Assembly: GCA_031266895.1 (NCBI GenBank)
Contig: JAISAD010000046.1
Coordinates: 1 to 14,303, forward strand
Direction of reading: 5' to 3'
DNA length: 14,303 nt
Source: Bacteroidales bacterium
Lineage (GTDB): Bacteria > Bacteroidota > Bacteroidia > Bacteroidales > WCHB1-69
A model generated the notes under the pieces. That model saw nothing but the letters and a program-made list of their open reading frames with translations. It was not told the origin of the DNA and ran no database searches. Shown here piece after piece: positions 13,510 through 14,303 of this stretch (positions are counted from its first letter, which is position 1; every line of letters begins with the position of its first letter). The position numbers and the translations under genes were made by a program.

Positions 13510-13626
13510 CAAAAAATATTGACCGCTGGAAGCTAAAAAAATACATATTTACGCCGATAACAAGTAACTGCTGCTAAAAGAGCACAGTATCTCAATTTCC
13601 TTATGAATCAGCGAGTTATGTCTAGT

Positions 13627-13659
13627 CTTCCTATAAGGGTATTTATAGGAAGGTTTTTT
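13627..13659 (+). terminator. Strong intrinsic terminator hairpin without an upstream gene
   Basis: CTTCCTATAA (13627-13636) pairs perfectly with TTATAGGAAG (13643-13652) over 10 bp with a 6-nt loop, followed by G and six T (13654-13659). The T-run is on the plus strand only. No plus-strand gene ends before it; the next plus-strand start codon is 120 nt downstream. Confidence 0.8.
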
Positions 13660-13779
13660 GTGACCTGCTCCGCATGGAGAGGGCAAGCTCCCGCACTGCG
13701 AATCCCGAAGTAACCCCCTCCCACCCAAAGCATAAAACTGTAAATAATAATATTCAAGACAATAAAAGCAACTAATTTT

Positions 13780-14303
13780 ATGAAAAAACAACTTGACAAA
13801 TCTGTCCAAAGAAGGATAAGCAGCCTTTCCTTTCGGATACTGACAATACTCCTCAGCCTGACCCTCGCGGCGATTATCCCCGGGACGGCTTCGGCGCAGG
13901 TCGCTTTGACCCCTACTACCAATGCCTCCCCGCCCGCTATAGTACCCATGGGAGACTCTTTAGTTTATACCTTCGAGCTCAACGGCGCCAGCGTCATAGC
14001 GGCGGCCGTTACCAAAGTGCGCGTGCCCAGCGGCTACGAGATTCTGCCCAGCACTCCCAATCAGGTGGCCGGCACTCTGGCAGCCGACCGCAGAAGCGTT
14101 ACCATTAACACTTCCGTGCCCACTTCGGCCGTTATCTGCACGGTATATATCAAGCCGCTGTGCAATGCCGACGTGTACAGCAACAACCCCCAGATGGTGG
14201 TAACCTACCAGCTCTATCCCTCGGCGGCCAATGCGGCGGCTGGCACTGCCATGATCACACAGCAAACCGAAACATTTGCCAATATCTATGAGCCGATTCT
14301 GAA
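13780..14303 (+). CDS. Secreted surface protein, partial, runs off the right edge
   Basis: An open frame runs from the ATG at 13780-13782 to the edge with no stop (174 codons visible). The N-terminus has a long basic region (MKKQLDKSVQRR) and a hydrophobic core ending in TASA-Q, a signal peptide cleaved near residue 39. After it comes a beta-rich sequence with PMGDSLVYTFELNG, VTKVRVPSGYEILP and VICTVYIKPLCN, reminiscent of the first Ig-like or DUF11-like domain of very large Bacteroidota surface proteins. The family cannot be named from this piece. GC content is far higher than at the left end (38 of 60 bases in 14041-14100). It lies downstream of the hairpin terminator at 13627-13659, which may regulate it. 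Confidence 0.8.
   Translation, partial: MKKQLDKSVQRRISSLSFRILTILLSLTLAAIIPGTASAQVALTPTTNASPPAIVPMGDSLVYTFELNGASVIAAAVTKVRVPSGYEILPSTPNQVAGTLAADRRSVTINTSVPTSAVICTVYIKPLCNADVYSNNPQMVVTYQLYPSAANAAAGTAMITQQTETFANIYEPIL

Larger units (their letters stand above)
13378..13779. promoter_or_regulatory. Divergent intergenic region of about 400 nt with leader, promoters and hairpin terminator
   Basis: On the minus strand it carries the promoter and a 117-nt leader of the type-B protein gene. On the plus strand it carries a TAnnTTTG box at 13477-13484, a strong hairpin terminator at 13627-13659, and a C-rich stretch (13660-13730) before the start of the right-edge gene. No convincing small ORF is seen. 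Confidence 0.55.

Noticed and set aside
13608..14265. Minus-strand frames near the right edge (13608-13949, 13960-14265)
   Set aside because: Antisense to the signal-peptide-bearing plus-strand gene starting at 13780, which has an uninterrupted frame to the edge and typical secreted-protein features.

Overview
The window looks like a chromosomal segment of a Bacteroidota bacterium, probably Bacteroidales or a close relative. Four things point there: a Bacteroides-type aerotolerance (Bat) cluster, an HU-related DNA-binding protein of the Bacteroidota subtype, two large secreted proteins ending in type IX secretion (T9SS) sorting domains (one type A, one type B/CHU-type), and TAnnTTTG-like promoter boxes in place of E. 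coli -10 boxes. Base composition is uneven: the first 60 bases are about 27% GC, while bases 14041-14100 are about 63% GC.

Left part (1-1109, minus strand): a two-gene unit. A 111-residue TerB-like protein is followed 7 nt later by a P-loop NTPase that runs off the left edge. The NTPase carries a hydrophobic hairpin directly after its Walker A helix. Divergent from this unit is a secreted beta-barrel outer-membrane protein (1346-2125). A compact Bat cluster follows (2390-6323, plus strand): a BatD-N/DUF4381-like membrane protein, BatA, and a natural BatB-BatC fusion that still contains the BatC signal peptide internally. No moxR, DUF58, separate batC, batD or batE is present.

Middle and right part (6354-13377, minus strand): a 1002-residue BspA-like leucine-rich-repeat protein (T9SS type A), an HU-related protein, and a 1023-residue CUB/SprB/PKD protein (T9SS type B). 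The two big proteins have unrelated ends but share five copies each of a roughly 50-55 residue 'GCDS' cell-surface module. Both are preceded, directly or via the HU gene, by elaborate noncoding DNA. The HU and type-B leaders are homologous to each other. The HU-BspA gap holds the most striking structure in the window: nine 10-15 bp alternating purine/pyrimidine tracts spaced about 22.5 bp apart. They are arranged as one large interrupted palindrome of about 196 bp centred between 9526 and 9527. At the right edge a GC-rich secreted protein begins on the plus strand (13780 to the edge), preceded by a strong orphan intrinsic terminator hairpin.

Functionally, the window is mostly cell-envelope biology: an outer-membrane barrel, a periplasm-facing Bat complex, and T9SS-exported surface proteins. 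One small NTPase/TerB pair may be an accessory or defence-like module. No tRNA, rRNA, CRISPR array or insertion sequence was seen.
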